Positions 23,411-30,887 of a DNA stretch of 30,887 nucleotides are shown piece by piece; the stretch's first letter is position 1; every line of letters starts with the position of its first letter. A program made the translations under genes and the position numbers. Source of the DNA: CAZVLE01 sp964627855 (GTDB lineage: Bacteria; Bacillota; Dethiobacteria; DTU022); the NCBI GenBank assembly GCA_964627855.1, contig CAZVLE010000147.1:1-30887 (forward strand), given 5' to 3'. The notes beneath the pieces are model-generated. The model ran no database searches. It saw only the letters and a program-made list of their open reading frames with translations, and was not told where the DNA came from.

Positions 23411-23452
23411 TATTTCTCTATGACTATGAGTAAAGCTTTGAGGGAGGATATT

Positions 23453-25144
23453 ATGCGTAGTGACAGGGTAAAAAGAGGTATCGACAGGGCGCCCCACCGC
23501 AGTCTTTTTCGGGCAGCCGGTTTGCATCCGGAAGAGTTAGAACGACCTTTGGTCGGTATAGTTAATTCTGCCAATGAGATAGTGCCGGGCCATATTCACC
23601 TGCATAGTATTGCCGCCGCAGTAAAAGACGGAGTGCGGCTTGGTGGTGGCACCCCCCTGGAATTTTCCACTATAGGAATCTGCGACGGCATTGCCATGAA
23701 TCATGCCGGAATGCATTATTCTCTGGCAAGCCGGGAAATCATTGCCGATAGTGTTGAGGTAATGGTTGAAGCACACTGTTTTGATGCGCTGGTTTTAATA
23801 ACCAATTGTGACAAGATTACACCCGGCATGATGATGGCTGCTGCCAGGCTAGATTTGCCGGCTGTTATGATTAGTGGAGGTCCGATGCTGGCAGGTCTTC
23901 ACAAGGGGCAAAAAGTTGACTTAAGTACTGTCTTTGAAGGCGTAGGGGCAGTCAGGGCCGGTAAAATGACAGAAGATGAGCTTGAAGCCCTGGCTGCCAA
24001 AGCCTGTCCCGGCTGCGGTTCATGTGCCGGAATGTTTACAGCAAACTCGATGAATTGTATGGCCGAAGCTCTTGGCTTGGCCTTACCAGGTAATGGTACA
24101 ATTCCTGCAATAAGTGCAGAGCGAATCATTTTGGCCAAGGAGGCGGGTTTGCAGGTTTTGAAGTTACTTGAAGCCGGCATAACTACAAGCCAGATTCTCA
24201 ATCAGCGCGCCTTTGATAACGCTCTTACTGTTGATATGGCCCTGGGCTGTTCCACCAATACACTACTGCATCTTACTGCATTAGCTTATGAATGCGGTAT
24301 TAGACTTGATCTGGCCAGGGTAAATGAAATAAGCAGAAAAACACCCCAGCTGTGCCTGTTAAGCCCGGCCGGCCCTGATCGCATCGAAGATCTTGGCAGG
24401 GCCGGCGGTGTCAGTGCTGTGATGCAAGAACTTCTTTCGAAGGGACTGCTGAATGGTGACCTGCTCACGGCTACCGGAAAAAGTATGATCGAAAATCTTT
24501 CAGCGGCAGAAGTTCTTGATCGCCGGGTGATTCGCTCCGTTGACGATCCCTATCGCCCTGAAGGCGGGCTGGCTGTCCTCTTCGGCAACCTTGCCCCGGA
24601 AGGAGCAGTTGTCAAGCAAGGTGCAGTTTCGGCAGCGATGCAATGTTTTTCAGGGAGGGCCCGGGTTTTTGAAAGTGAAGAGAGCGCAGTTGAAGCCATC
24701 AGCGGAGGGGCAATTAAAGCAGGTGCTGTTGTTGTCATCCGCTATGAGGGACCGAGCGGAGGCCCCGGTATGCGAGAGATGCTTGCCCCTACTTCGGTTT
24801 TAGCCGGCATGGGGCTTGATGATAAGGTTGCCCTGATTACTGACGGGCGCTTTTCCGGAGCAACCAGGGGGGCAGCGATCGGTCACGTTTCTCCCGAAGC
24901 TGCAGCCGGAGGACTTATTGCCCTGATCAGGGAGGGCGATCCGGTTTCAATTGATATTCCAAAGCATTCACTGCTCTTAGATGTTCCCGAAGAGGAACTT
25001 ATCAGGCGGCGTGAAGGATGGATTAAGCCGGAGTCCAAGATTAACCGGGGCTACCTTAAACGCTATGCCCGCCAGGTTTCCTCGGCGGGTAAAGGAGCCG
25101 TATTGGGCTATGAACCCGGAGATAAGGCAGGTGCTGTTAAATGA
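23453..25144 (+). CDS. ilvD: Dihydroxy-acid dehydratase
   Basis: Iron-sulfur dehydratase (563 aa), third common step of valine and isoleucine synthesis. Motifs are GIDRAPHRSLFRAAG, ICDGIAMNHAGMHYSL, TNCDKITPGMMMAAARL, CPGCGSCAGMFTANSMNC, GPSGGPGMREML and DGRFSGATRGAAIGHVSPEAA. The Cys often found before NS in the first region (as in Bacillus) is absent, while a Cys is present in ICDGIAM; this resembles a clostridial/archaeal subgroup. The frame is open far upstream through the T-box, but ATG 23453 has GGGAGG five bases before it and the family N-terminus. It overlaps ilvB as ATGA. Confidence 0.97.
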   Translation: MRSDRVKRGIDRAPHRSLFRAAGLHPEELERPLVGIVNSANEIVPGHIHLHSIAAAVKDGVRLGGGTPLEFSTIGICDGIAMNHAGMHYSLASREIIADSVEVMVEAHCFDALVLITNCDKITPGMMMAAARLDLPAVMISGGPMLAGLHKGQKVDLSTVFEGVGAVRAGKMTEDELEALAAKACPGCGSCAGMFTANSMNCMAEALGLALPGNGTIPAISAERIILAKEAGLQVLKLLEAGITTSQILNQRAFDNALTVDMALGCSTNTLLHLTALAYECGIRLDLARVNEISRKTPQLCLLSPAGPDRIEDLGRAGGVSAVMQELLSKGLLNGDLLTATGKSMIENLSAAEVLDRRVIRSVDDPYRPEGGLAVLFGNLAPEGAVVKQGAVSAAMQCFSGRARVFESEESAVEAISGGAIKAGAVVVIRYEGPSGGPGMREMLAPTSVLAGMGLDDKVALITDGRFSGATRGAAIGHVSPEAAAGGLIALIREGDPVSIDIPKHSLLLDVPEEELIRRREGWIKPESKINRGYLKRYARQVSSAGKGAVLGYEPGDKAGAVK

Positions 25145-26835
25145 AAAAAAAGATGGTCAAGGGCTCGGCAATGATCCTTGACGCTCTCGAAAAAGAGGGA
25201 GTCGAGATCATCTTTGGCTTTCCCGGGGGAGCAGTCTTACCACTTTACGACCAGCTTTATGATGCTCCAATCAAGCACTTGCTGGTAAGACATGAGCAAG
25301 CCGCTGTGCATGCTGCTGATGGTTACGCCCGGGTTACCGGCCGGACAGGAGTTGTCTTTGCCACATCCGGTCCCGGGGCTACCAACCTGGTGACCGGCAT
25401 AGCCAACGCCTACATGGATTCAGTGCCCCTGGTCCTCATCACCGGCCAGGTGGCAAGCCCCTTTATTGGTACGGATGCGTTTCAGGAAGCTGATATAACC
25501 GGCATAACCCTTCCGGTGACGAAACACAATTACCTGGTGAAAAACATTAATGACCTGCCCGACGTGCTTTCAGAGGCTTTCTACATTGCCTCTACCGGTC
25601 GCAAGGGCCCTGTATTGATAGATATTCCCAAGGATGTTTTTGATCAGGAAGCACCGTTCGAATACAATCAAGACCGCAAAATCCCCGGGTATAATCCCAC
25701 CTATGAAGGGCATGCCGGCCAGATCAGCCGGGCGATCAAGGCTATTCGTGATGCCAGGCGGCCGGTAATTTTCGGCGGGGGAGGACTGATCAGGTCGGAG
25801 GCTTCAGAAGCATTGCGTGAGCTTGCTGAAACTGCCCGCATTCCGGTTATTCTATCGCTGATGGGTCTTGGCGCATACCCCGGGGATGGTGAACTCTTTC
25901 TTGGTATGCCCGGTATGCATGGATCCGCTACTGCCAACTATGCCCTCAACGAGGCAGATTTAATCTTTGCCGCCGGGGTTCGCTTCGACGATCGGGTCAC
26001 AGGTAAACTTGAATCATTTGCCAGGCAGGCTAAGATTGTTCATATTGACATAGATCCGGCGGAAATTGGTAAAAACGTGCACATTGATGTGCCCATAGTC
26101 GGCGATGTTCGCCTGGTGTTGGAAGAGCTAATCAGAAAGCTCCGCCCTGGCAATACAGAGAAATGGCTTCAGCAGATCAAAGCATGGCAGAAGGAATATC
26201 CCATGCCGGTAGGTTCTCCCTGCCTTGACAGCAAGTTAAAACCGCAGTTTGTGATCAGGGAACTCAGCCGTCTTAGCGAGGATGAAACTATTGTTGCCAC
26301 CGATGTCGGCCAGCACCAGATGTGGACAGCACAGCACTTTGTGATCCGTGAACCGCGCAGCCTGATCACTTCCGGCGGGCTGGGGACCATGGGTTACGGT
26401 TTTCCGGCGGCCATCGGCGCCAAGCTGGCGGCACCGGACAAAAAGGTGATCTGCATCACCGGTGACGGTAGTTTCCAGATGAACATCCAGGAACTTGCAA
26501 CGGCCGTTTACAACAAAATCGACATTTTTATCGCCCTGATCAACAATAATTACCTCGGTATGGTCCGCCAATGGCAGGATATTTTTTATAACAAGCGCTA
26601 TTCTTATACAGCCTTGGAGGGCAGCCCCGATTTCGTCAGGGTGGCTGAAGCATACGGGGCCACAAGCCTGCGGGCTGAAAATGAGCAGGAGGCCTCGGCT
26701 GCTATAACCCAGGCGTTACAGACCAGAGGGCCGGTATTAGTCGACTTTAAGGTAGATCCTGAAGAGAACGTCTATCCCATGGTGGCCCCGAATTGCCCGA
26801 TCAACGAAATCATTTTCGGTGGTGAAGAGATATGA
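25141..26835 (+). CDS. ilvB: Acetolactate synthase large (catalytic) subunit
   Basis: ThDP-dependent enzyme (564 aa) joining two pyruvates (or pyruvate and 2-oxobutyrate) in branched-chain amino acid synthesis. The PYR domain has FGFPGGAVLPLYD and the catalytic Glu in VRHEQAAVHAADGYAR. The FAD-binding middle domain follows, and then the ThDP/metal motif GDGSFQMNIQEL...NNNYLGMVRQWQ. It is translationally coupled on both sides: ATGA overlaps with ilvD and with ilvN. ThDP, Mg and FAD use are family knowledge. Confidence 0.98.
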   Translation: MKKKMVKGSAMILDALEKEGVEIIFGFPGGAVLPLYDQLYDAPIKHLLVRHEQAAVHAADGYARVTGRTGVVFATSGPGATNLVTGIANAYMDSVPLVLITGQVASPFIGTDAFQEADITGITLPVTKHNYLVKNINDLPDVLSEAFYIASTGRKGPVLIDIPKDVFDQEAPFEYNQDRKIPGYNPTYEGHAGQISRAIKAIRDARRPVIFGGGGLIRSEASEALRELAETARIPVILSLMGLGAYPGDGELFLGMPGMHGSATANYALNEADLIFAAGVRFDDRVTGKLESFARQAKIVHIDIDPAEIGKNVHIDVPIVGDVRLVLEELIRKLRPGNTEKWLQQIKAWQKEYPMPVGSPCLDSKLKPQFVIRELSRLSEDETIVATDVGQHQMWTAQHFVIREPRSLITSGGLGTMGYGFPAAIGAKLAAPDKKVICITGDGSFQMNIQELATAVYNKIDIFIALINNNYLGMVRQWQDIFYNKRYSYTALEGSPDFVRVAEAYGATSLRAENEQEASAAITQALQTRGPVLVDFKVDPEENVYPMVAPNCPINEIIFGGEEI

Positions 26836-27326
26836 AACACATCCTGGCAGTAATTGTTGAAAATAAACCGGGAGCGCTGACCCGTATATCCGGGTTGTTC
26901 TCGAGGCGTGGTTTTAACATAGAAAATATTGCCGTCGGTGAAACTATTACTCCGGGCATCGCCCGCATGACCATCACTGTTGAGGGCAATGAAACAATGA
27001 TCGAGCAGGTAGTGAAACAGCTGCACAAGCTGATCAATGTGATCAAAGTCAGCAACCTTTCCAACGAACCGTCGGTGATGCGAGAGTTAATGCTTATAAA
27101 GGTGCAAGCCGAAACAGGTAATCGCAGCGATATTCAACAAATTGTCGAGACTTTCCGCGGCAAGGTTGTTGACGTGTCGCCCGACTCTATGATTATTGAA
27201 GTTACCGGCAACGATGACAAGCTCGAGGCAATAAAGTTGATGCTCGGCCACTTTGGTATCAAGGAGATTGTGCGAACCGGTAAGGTAGCCCTCGTGCGTG
27301 GCCCCAGGGTTACGCGGGAAGATTGA
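26832..27326 (+). CDS. ilvN: Acetolactate synthase small (regulatory) subunit
   Basis: Regulatory subunit, 164 aa, with an N-terminal ACT domain (ILAVIVENKPGALTRISGLF, RRGFNIENIAVGET) and the C-terminal ALS_ss domain (RELMLIKVQAE, KVVDVSPDSMIIEVTG). In the family the ACT dimer interface binds valine for feedback inhibition. Its ATG overlaps the ilvB stop, so equimolar production with the catalytic subunit is expected. ilvC, which usually comes next, is absent. Confidence 0.97.
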   Translation: MKHILAVIVENKPGALTRISGLFSRRGFNIENIAVGETITPGIARMTITVEGNETMIEQVVKQLHKLINVIKVSNLSNEPSVMRELMLIKVQAETGNRSDIQQIVETFRGKVVDVSPDSMIIEVTGNDDKLEAIKLMLGHFGIKEIVRTGKVALVRGPRVTRED

Positions 27327-27387
27327 GCCTTTCAGCTGAAGAACTACCCCTTAAAAAGCATTGCTACCAGTTAAACAAGCGCTATAG

Positions 27388-27407
27388 GGGCACGGTGTGC
27401 CGTGCCC
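27388..27407 (+). other. Hairpin between ilvN and leuC
   Basis: GGGCACGG (27388-27395) and CCGTGCCC (27400-27407) form a perfect 8-bp stem with loop TGTG. There is no T-run, so it is probably not a terminator. It may stabilise or divide the polycistronic mRNA. Confidence 0.7.
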
Positions 27408-27445
27408 GCATAAACTGCCTATAATCTAAGGAAAGCAGGCGAGCG

Positions 27446-28720
27446 ATGATAAAAAACAATGGATCGACCATGGTAGAAAAAATTCTGGCGGCCGGGGCAG
27501 GCAGAGACAAAGTAACTCCTGGTGAGCTGGTTACAGTAAAAATTGATCTCGCCCTTGGTAATGATATCACTGCTCCTGTGGCAATCAAAGAATTTGAGCG
27601 TTTCGGCCTGGATCGGGTTTTCGATCCGGCTAAAATTGTTCTGGTTCCCGATCACTTTACCCCCAACAAGGATATAGCTTCCGCAGAACAGGTCATGGTT
27701 TTACGCCGTTTTGCCCAAAAATATGCAATCACCCACTTTTATGATGTTGGCCGTATGGGTGTTGAGCACGCCCTGTTGCCCGAGCAGGGCCTGGTCTGGC
27801 CGGGTGCTATCATAATCGGGGCTGACTCTCACACCTGCACTTACGGTGCCCTCGGGGCCTTCTCGACCGGGGTGGGCAGTACAGACCTGGCGGCAGCAAT
27901 GGCTATCGGTGAAGCCTGGTTTAAAATTCCCTCAACGATGCGCTTTGAATACGAGGGAGCCCTGCCCCGCTGGGTAGGCGGTAAAGACCTGATTCTCATG
28001 ACCATTGGCAGCATTGGTGTAGAGGGGGCCCGTTACAGGGCGATGGAATTTGCCGGCTCGGCGATTGATGCCCTTTCCATCGATGGGCGCCTGACCATGG
28101 CCAATATGGCCATAGAAGCAGGTGGTAAATGCGGCTACATCCAGCCGGATGAAACAACTTTCAAATATCTGGAGGGGCGGGTTACAAGGCCCTACACCCC
28201 CGTCTACAGTGATGATGATGCAGCTTACGAAAAGACCTATAGTTTCGATGTCGGCTCGCTGGAACCGCAAATTGCCTTTCCGCCCTCACCGGACAATGTT
28301 CGCCCGGTCAGCGAAGCGGCAGGCATAGAGCTCGACCAGGTTGTGATCGGTTCCTGCACCAACGGCAGGATTGAAGACCTCAGGGTGGCGGCTGAAGTGA
28401 TCAGGGGTAAGAAAGTGCACCCCCGGGTCAGGCTGCTGGTCATACCGGCCACGCAAGCGATCTACCGGCAGGCTTTAAGCGAGGGATTGCTGGAAGTTTT
28501 TATGGAAGCCGAAGCGGCTGTCAGCACCCCCACGTGCGGGCCCTGTCTGGGAGGGCACATGGGTATCCTGGCCAGCGGGGAGAAGGCCCTGGCGACAACC
28601 AACCGGAACTTCGTCGGCCGCATGGGTCACCCTGAAAGTGAAGTATACCTAAGTGGACCTGCTGTCGCTGCGGCAGCGGCTGTAGCCGGCGAAATTGTCC
28701 ACCCCGAGGAGGTTGTCTGA
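27446..28720 (+). CDS. leuC: 3-isopropylmalate dehydratase large subunit
   Basis: Aconitase-family [4Fe-4S] subunit (424 aa), the shorter LeuC2/HacA-like type found in Clostridia and archaea. Cluster ligands are the Cys of GSCTNGRIEDL and the pair in TPTCGPCLGGHMG. Other landmarks are VPDHFTPNKD, GADSHTCTYGALGAF and the final substrate loop NFVGRMGHPESEVYL. The ATG has AGGCGAG nearby. It shares one base with leuD (TGATG). The subgroup also includes homoaconitase and methylmalate isomerases; leucine synthesis is favoured by the ilv context. Confidence 0.95.
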   Translation: MIKNNGSTMVEKILAAGAGRDKVTPGELVTVKIDLALGNDITAPVAIKEFERFGLDRVFDPAKIVLVPDHFTPNKDIASAEQVMVLRRFAQKYAITHFYDVGRMGVEHALLPEQGLVWPGAIIIGADSHTCTYGALGAFSTGVGSTDLAAAMAIGEAWFKIPSTMRFEYEGALPRWVGGKDLILMTIGSIGVEGARYRAMEFAGSAIDALSIDGRLTMANMAIEAGGKCGYIQPDETTFKYLEGRVTRPYTPVYSDDDAAYEKTYSFDVGSLEPQIAFPPSPDNVRPVSEAAGIELDQVVIGSCTNGRIEDLRVAAEVIRGKKVHPRVRLLVIPATQAIYRQALSEGLLEVFMEAEAAVSTPTCGPCLGGHMGILASGEKALATTNRNFVGRMGHPESEVYLSGPAVAAAAAVAGEIVHPEEVV

Positions 28721-29235
28721 TGATCCTGGAAGGAAGGGCCTGGGTTTTTGGTGACAATATCGATACCGATGCAATCATAGCGGCCCGTTTTTTAAGCACC
28801 ACCGATCCCGCTGAACTGGCCCGCCACCTGATGGAAGATATCAAACCCGAATACCCGGGGCTTGTGCAGCCCGGAGATATCATTGTTGGCGGCAGCAATT
28901 TTGGCTGCGGCAGTTCTCGCGAACACGCACCGCTGGCCATCAAGGGGGCCGGTGTATCCTGCGTCATAGCCCGCAGTTTTGCCCGCATTTTTTATCGCAA
29001 TGCCATTAATATCGGTCTGCCTATCCTGGAATGCCCCGATGACCTCTCTGATCTGAGATCGGGCAGTGACAGACTCAGAGTCGATCTTGACAGTGGCACC
29101 ATAACGCATCTAAAGAGCGGAACCACTTACCAGGCCGCACCTTTCCCGCCCTTCATGCAGGAAATCATTAACCGCGGCGGCTTGGTTGAATACGTGAAAG
29201 CGCGATTGGAAGGGGCAAAGAACCAGGGTGGCTGA
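28720..29235 (+). CDS. leuD: 3-isopropylmalate dehydratase small subunit
   Basis: Swivel-domain partner of LeuC, 171 aa, short form. Motifs are GDNIDTDAIIAARFL, GGSNFGCGSSREHAP (substrate-binding loop) and SFARIFYRNAINIGLPIL. Start and stop are coupled to leuC by one shared base. It is the last recognised gene of the branched-chain operon in this window; leuB does not follow. Confidence 0.96.
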   Translation: MILEGRAWVFGDNIDTDAIIAARFLSTTDPAELARHLMEDIKPEYPGLVQPGDIIVGGSNFGCGSSREHAPLAIKGAGVSCVIARSFARIFYRNAINIGLPILECPDDLSDLRSGSDRLRVDLDSGTITHLKSGTTYQAAPFPPFMQEIINRGGLVEYVKARLEGAKNQGG

Positions 29236-29285
29236 TGGTTTCCGCCATGAGTTTTCGTCACAAATTTGAGCCTTTCCCAGGGCAC

Positions 29286-29313
29286 TTTTTGTTTGCATTT
29301 TGGCGGTTATAAT
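29286..29313 (+). promoter_or_regulatory. Possible promoter of the EF-G-like gene
   Basis: A perfect TATAAT (29308-29313) lies 138 bp before the gene, but the -35 region (TTTTTG, 16 bp away) is poor. No strong terminator was found behind leuD, so readthrough from the T-box operon is also possible. Confidence 0.4.
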
Positions 29314-29344
29314 GATAGGGTGTAACCGGGAGGAAGGCTGGTTT

Positions 29345-29392
29345 GTGTATCGCTTTTTGGAAGCCTCTCTGCTCTCTCTTAAGCTATCATAA
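29345..29392 (+). CDS. Possible 15-codon leader ORF
   Basis: A GTG at 29345 has a strong purine-rich ribosome-binding site (GGGAGGAAGG) ending seven bases upstream. The frame encodes MYRFLEASLLSLKLS, with five Leu in 15 residues, then TAA. It lies between the TATAAT and the EF-G-like gene, and a GC-rich stem (GGCCG/CGGCC) follows. It could be a leader peptide, but chance is a fair alternative. Confidence 0.3.
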   Translation: MYRFLEASLLSLKLS

Positions 29393-29451
29393 TGGTTATA
29401 TTATTTTCCTGGCCGGCAGCTGCGGCCGGGTGATTTTGAGGAGGCCTATGA

Positions 29452-30887
29452 ATGAAGAAATACAGTAGCGACAGTATTCGTAACGTAGCATTAATTTCCC
29501 ACGGCGGTGCCGGTAAAACTTCCCTTACCGAAGCGCTGCTTTTTACGTCGGGAGCAATTAACCGTCTTGGAAAAATCGAAGCGGGAAATACCACCACCGA
29601 CTATGACCCTGATGAAATAAAAAAGCAGGTCACCATTAATGTCGGTCTTGCCCCTGCCGAGTGGGACGGGGTTAAGGTTAACCTGTTGGACACTCCCGGC
29701 TATTTCGACTTTATCGGCGATGTCTTAGGCGCCCTGCGAGTCGCAGACAGCGTGGTTGCCGTGGTCTGTGCCGTATCAGGTGTTGAAGTGGGCACCGAAA
29801 AAGTATGGGGTTACGCCAATGATTTTAATCTGCCCCGTTTTGTGGTCATCAATAAGCTGGACAGGGAAAATGCCAACTACGAAGGCACCCTTGAGCAGCT
29901 CCGCTCGCACTTCGGGTTGAGCGTTGCTCCCTTGCAGATGCCTATCGGCAAGGAGGGAGACTTCAGGGGCGTTGTTGACCTGGTCAACCAGAAGGCACTG
30001 CTTTTTTCCGATGATGGCATGACAGTAACCGAAGAGGATATTCCGGCAGATCTAAAGGATCAGGCTGAAGATTTAAGGGAGAAACTGGTTGAGGCTATTG
30101 CTGAGGCCGACGACAGCCTGCTGGAAAAATATCTTGAAGGTGAGCCCTTAAGTGATGACGAGATCAACAAGGGACTGCGCCAGGGTGTCCTGCAGGGCAA
30201 GATTGTTCCTGTTCTTTGTGCTGCTGCCACCCGTAATTACGGAACTCAGCCGCTGCTTGACCTGATCAAAAGCTACCTGCCCTCGCCCCTGGATCAGGAA
30301 GAGGTAAAGGGTCACCTGCCGGACAGCGAAGAAGCGGTAACCCGCAAACTCAGCCCCGCTGAACCCCTTTCGGCTTTTATTTACAAAACTCTTGCCGACC
30401 CCTATGTGGGGCGGATAAACTTTTTCCGGGTCTATTCGGGCACCCTTAAGCCCGACAGCCAGATCTACAACTCCACCAAGGACAACACTGAGCGTTTCGG
30501 CCAGGTCTTCTCGATGCGTGGTAAAAATCAGATTGCCATGGAAGATGTGGTCACCGGTGATATCGCCTGCGTGGCCAAATTGCAGGAGACCGCTACCGGA
30601 GACACACTGTGTGACAAAAGCAAACCGATCATATTCCCGGCCCTGGCCTTCCCCGAGCCGGTGATTTCCTTTGCCGTCGAGCCGAAAACCAAGGGTGACG
30701 AGGATAAAGTAATGGGCGGCCTCTCCCGCTTTTTAGAAGAAGATCCAACCTTCAAACTGGAGCGCAGGGCTGAAACGAAACAGACAGTCATATCGGGCCT
30801 GGGCGAACTGCACCTCGAGATCATCGTCAGCCGCCTGGCCCAGAAGTTTGGCGTTGAAGTTGATTTTTCTACCCCGAAAGTTCCATA
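29452..30887 (+). CDS. Elongation factor G-like GTPase (FusA2 type), partial
   Basis: Translation GTPase running off the right edge (478 codons seen, no stop). The G domain has SHGGAGKTS (16-24) instead of the classical AHIDAGKTT, then DTPGYFDF (80-87) and NKLDREN (134-140). Domain II follows (SAFIYKTLADPYVGRINFFRVYSG, in pieces) and domain III (SGLGELHLEI). The variant P-loop and the N-terminus MKKYSSDSIRNVALI point to the second EF-G lineage of Clostridia rather than the str-operon EF-G; its exact role is not settled. GAGGAGG lies seven bases before the chosen ATG; an ATG four bases earlier is out of frame and stops quickly. Confidence 0.92.
   Translation, partial: MKKYSSDSIRNVALISHGGAGKTSLTEALLFTSGAINRLGKIEAGNTTTDYDPDEIKKQVTINVGLAPAEWDGVKVNLLDTPGYFDFIGDVLGALRVADSVVAVVCAVSGVEVGTEKVWGYANDFNLPRFVVINKLDRENANYEGTLEQLRSHFGLSVAPLQMPIGKEGDFRGVVDLVNQKALLFSDDGMTVTEEDIPADLKDQAEDLREKLVEAIAEADDSLLEKYLEGEPLSDDEINKGLRQGVLQGKIVPVLCAAATRNYGTQPLLDLIKSYLPSPLDQEEVKGHLPDSEEAVTRKLSPAEPLSAFIYKTLADPYVGRINFFRVYSGTLKPDSQIYNSTKDNTERFGQVFSMRGKNQIAMEDVVTGDIACVAKLQETATGDTLCDKSKPIIFPALAFPEPVISFAVEPKTKGDEDKVMGGLSRFLEEDPTFKLERRAETKQTVISGLGELHLEIIVSRLAQKFGVEVDFSTPKVP

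Noticed and set aside
23318..23452. Extended N-terminus of ilvD
   Set aside because: It would translate through the T-box antiterminator and terminator; ATG 23453 has a proper ribosome-binding site.
25221..25230. TTTCCCGGG in ilvB as a Noc binding site
   Set aside because: Only the left half matches ATTTCCCGGGAAAT; the right half is GGGAG and it lies in conserved coding sequence.
28527..28536. CACGTG core in leuC as a second parS
   Set aside because: The flanks (CCC...CGGG) do not match the parS half-sites TGTTT/GAAACA.
28521..28988. 155-codon minus-strand frame across leuC-leuD
   Set aside because: Antisense to two certain genes; Pro/Arg/Ser-rich shadow typical of GC-rich DNA.
29255..29292. 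Rho-independent terminator behind leuD
   Set aside because: Best stem (GCC/GGC near TTTTT) is only three to four pairs, too weak to call.
1..30887. CRISPR arrays, insertion sequences, prophage, tRNA or rRNA genes
   Set aside because: I saw no regularly spaced repeats, transposase or integrase frames, cloverleaf-like genes or rRNA segments; this is by reading, not by a search tool.

Overview
This window is the replication-origin neighbourhood of a Firmicutes chromosome, most likely an anaerobic, environmental member of the Clostridia (inferred from gene order and families; no rRNA is present to fix the taxon). The evidence is the gene series rsmG-noc-parA-parB and mnmE-jag-yidC-yidD-rnpA-rpmH on the minus strand, an AT-rich intergenic region with a perfect DnaA box, then dnaA-dnaN-recF-DUF721-remB-gyrB and gyrA on the plus strand. 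Genes diverge from oriC, so both arms are read co-directionally with replication.

Left arm (1-7435, minus strand). A near-consensus parS site sits directly behind the parB stop codon. parA and parB overlap by ATGA. noc is a second ParB-family gene whose DNA-recognition residues are of the Noc type. rsmG and mnmE follow, but mnmG, which usually lies between them, is absent. A strong terminator separates mnmE from the ribosome/membrane-insertion operon rpmH-rnpA-yidD-yidC-jag, which has a perfect sigma-A promoter (TTGACA-18-TATAAT).

Origin (7436-9383). The rpmH-dnaA gap holds TTATCCACA plus repeated TTATTAACA-type variants. The dnaA-dnaN gap is very AT-rich and holds degenerate boxes and a duplicated 17-mer with the same TTATTAACA core. 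Together they suggest a bipartite origin like that of Bacillus subtilis.

Right arm (9384-30887). The core replication genes run to gyrB. A three-gene TRAP-TAXI transporter cassette (TAXI lipoprotein, 4TM/12TM fused permease, DUF1850 protein) then lies on the opposite, head-on strand and splits gyrB from gyrA. It looks like an insertion into an otherwise conserved locus. An unassigned membrane protein precedes gyrA. Downstream of gyrA are a carboxyltransferase subunit without a biotin domain, and a branched-chain amino-acid operon, ilvD-ilvB-ilvN-leuC-leuD. That operon is driven by a perfect sigma-A promoter and controlled by a T-box riboswitch with a probable valine (GTC) specifier; ilvC, leuA and leuB are not in it. 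The window ends inside an EF-G-like GTPase gene, which is preceded by a possible short leader ORF.

Most of the window is core genome. I found no clearly new system. The points most worth checking are the repeated variant DnaA boxes, the head-on TRAP cassette between the gyrase genes, the T-box specifier, and the unexplained hairpin cluster at the left edge.
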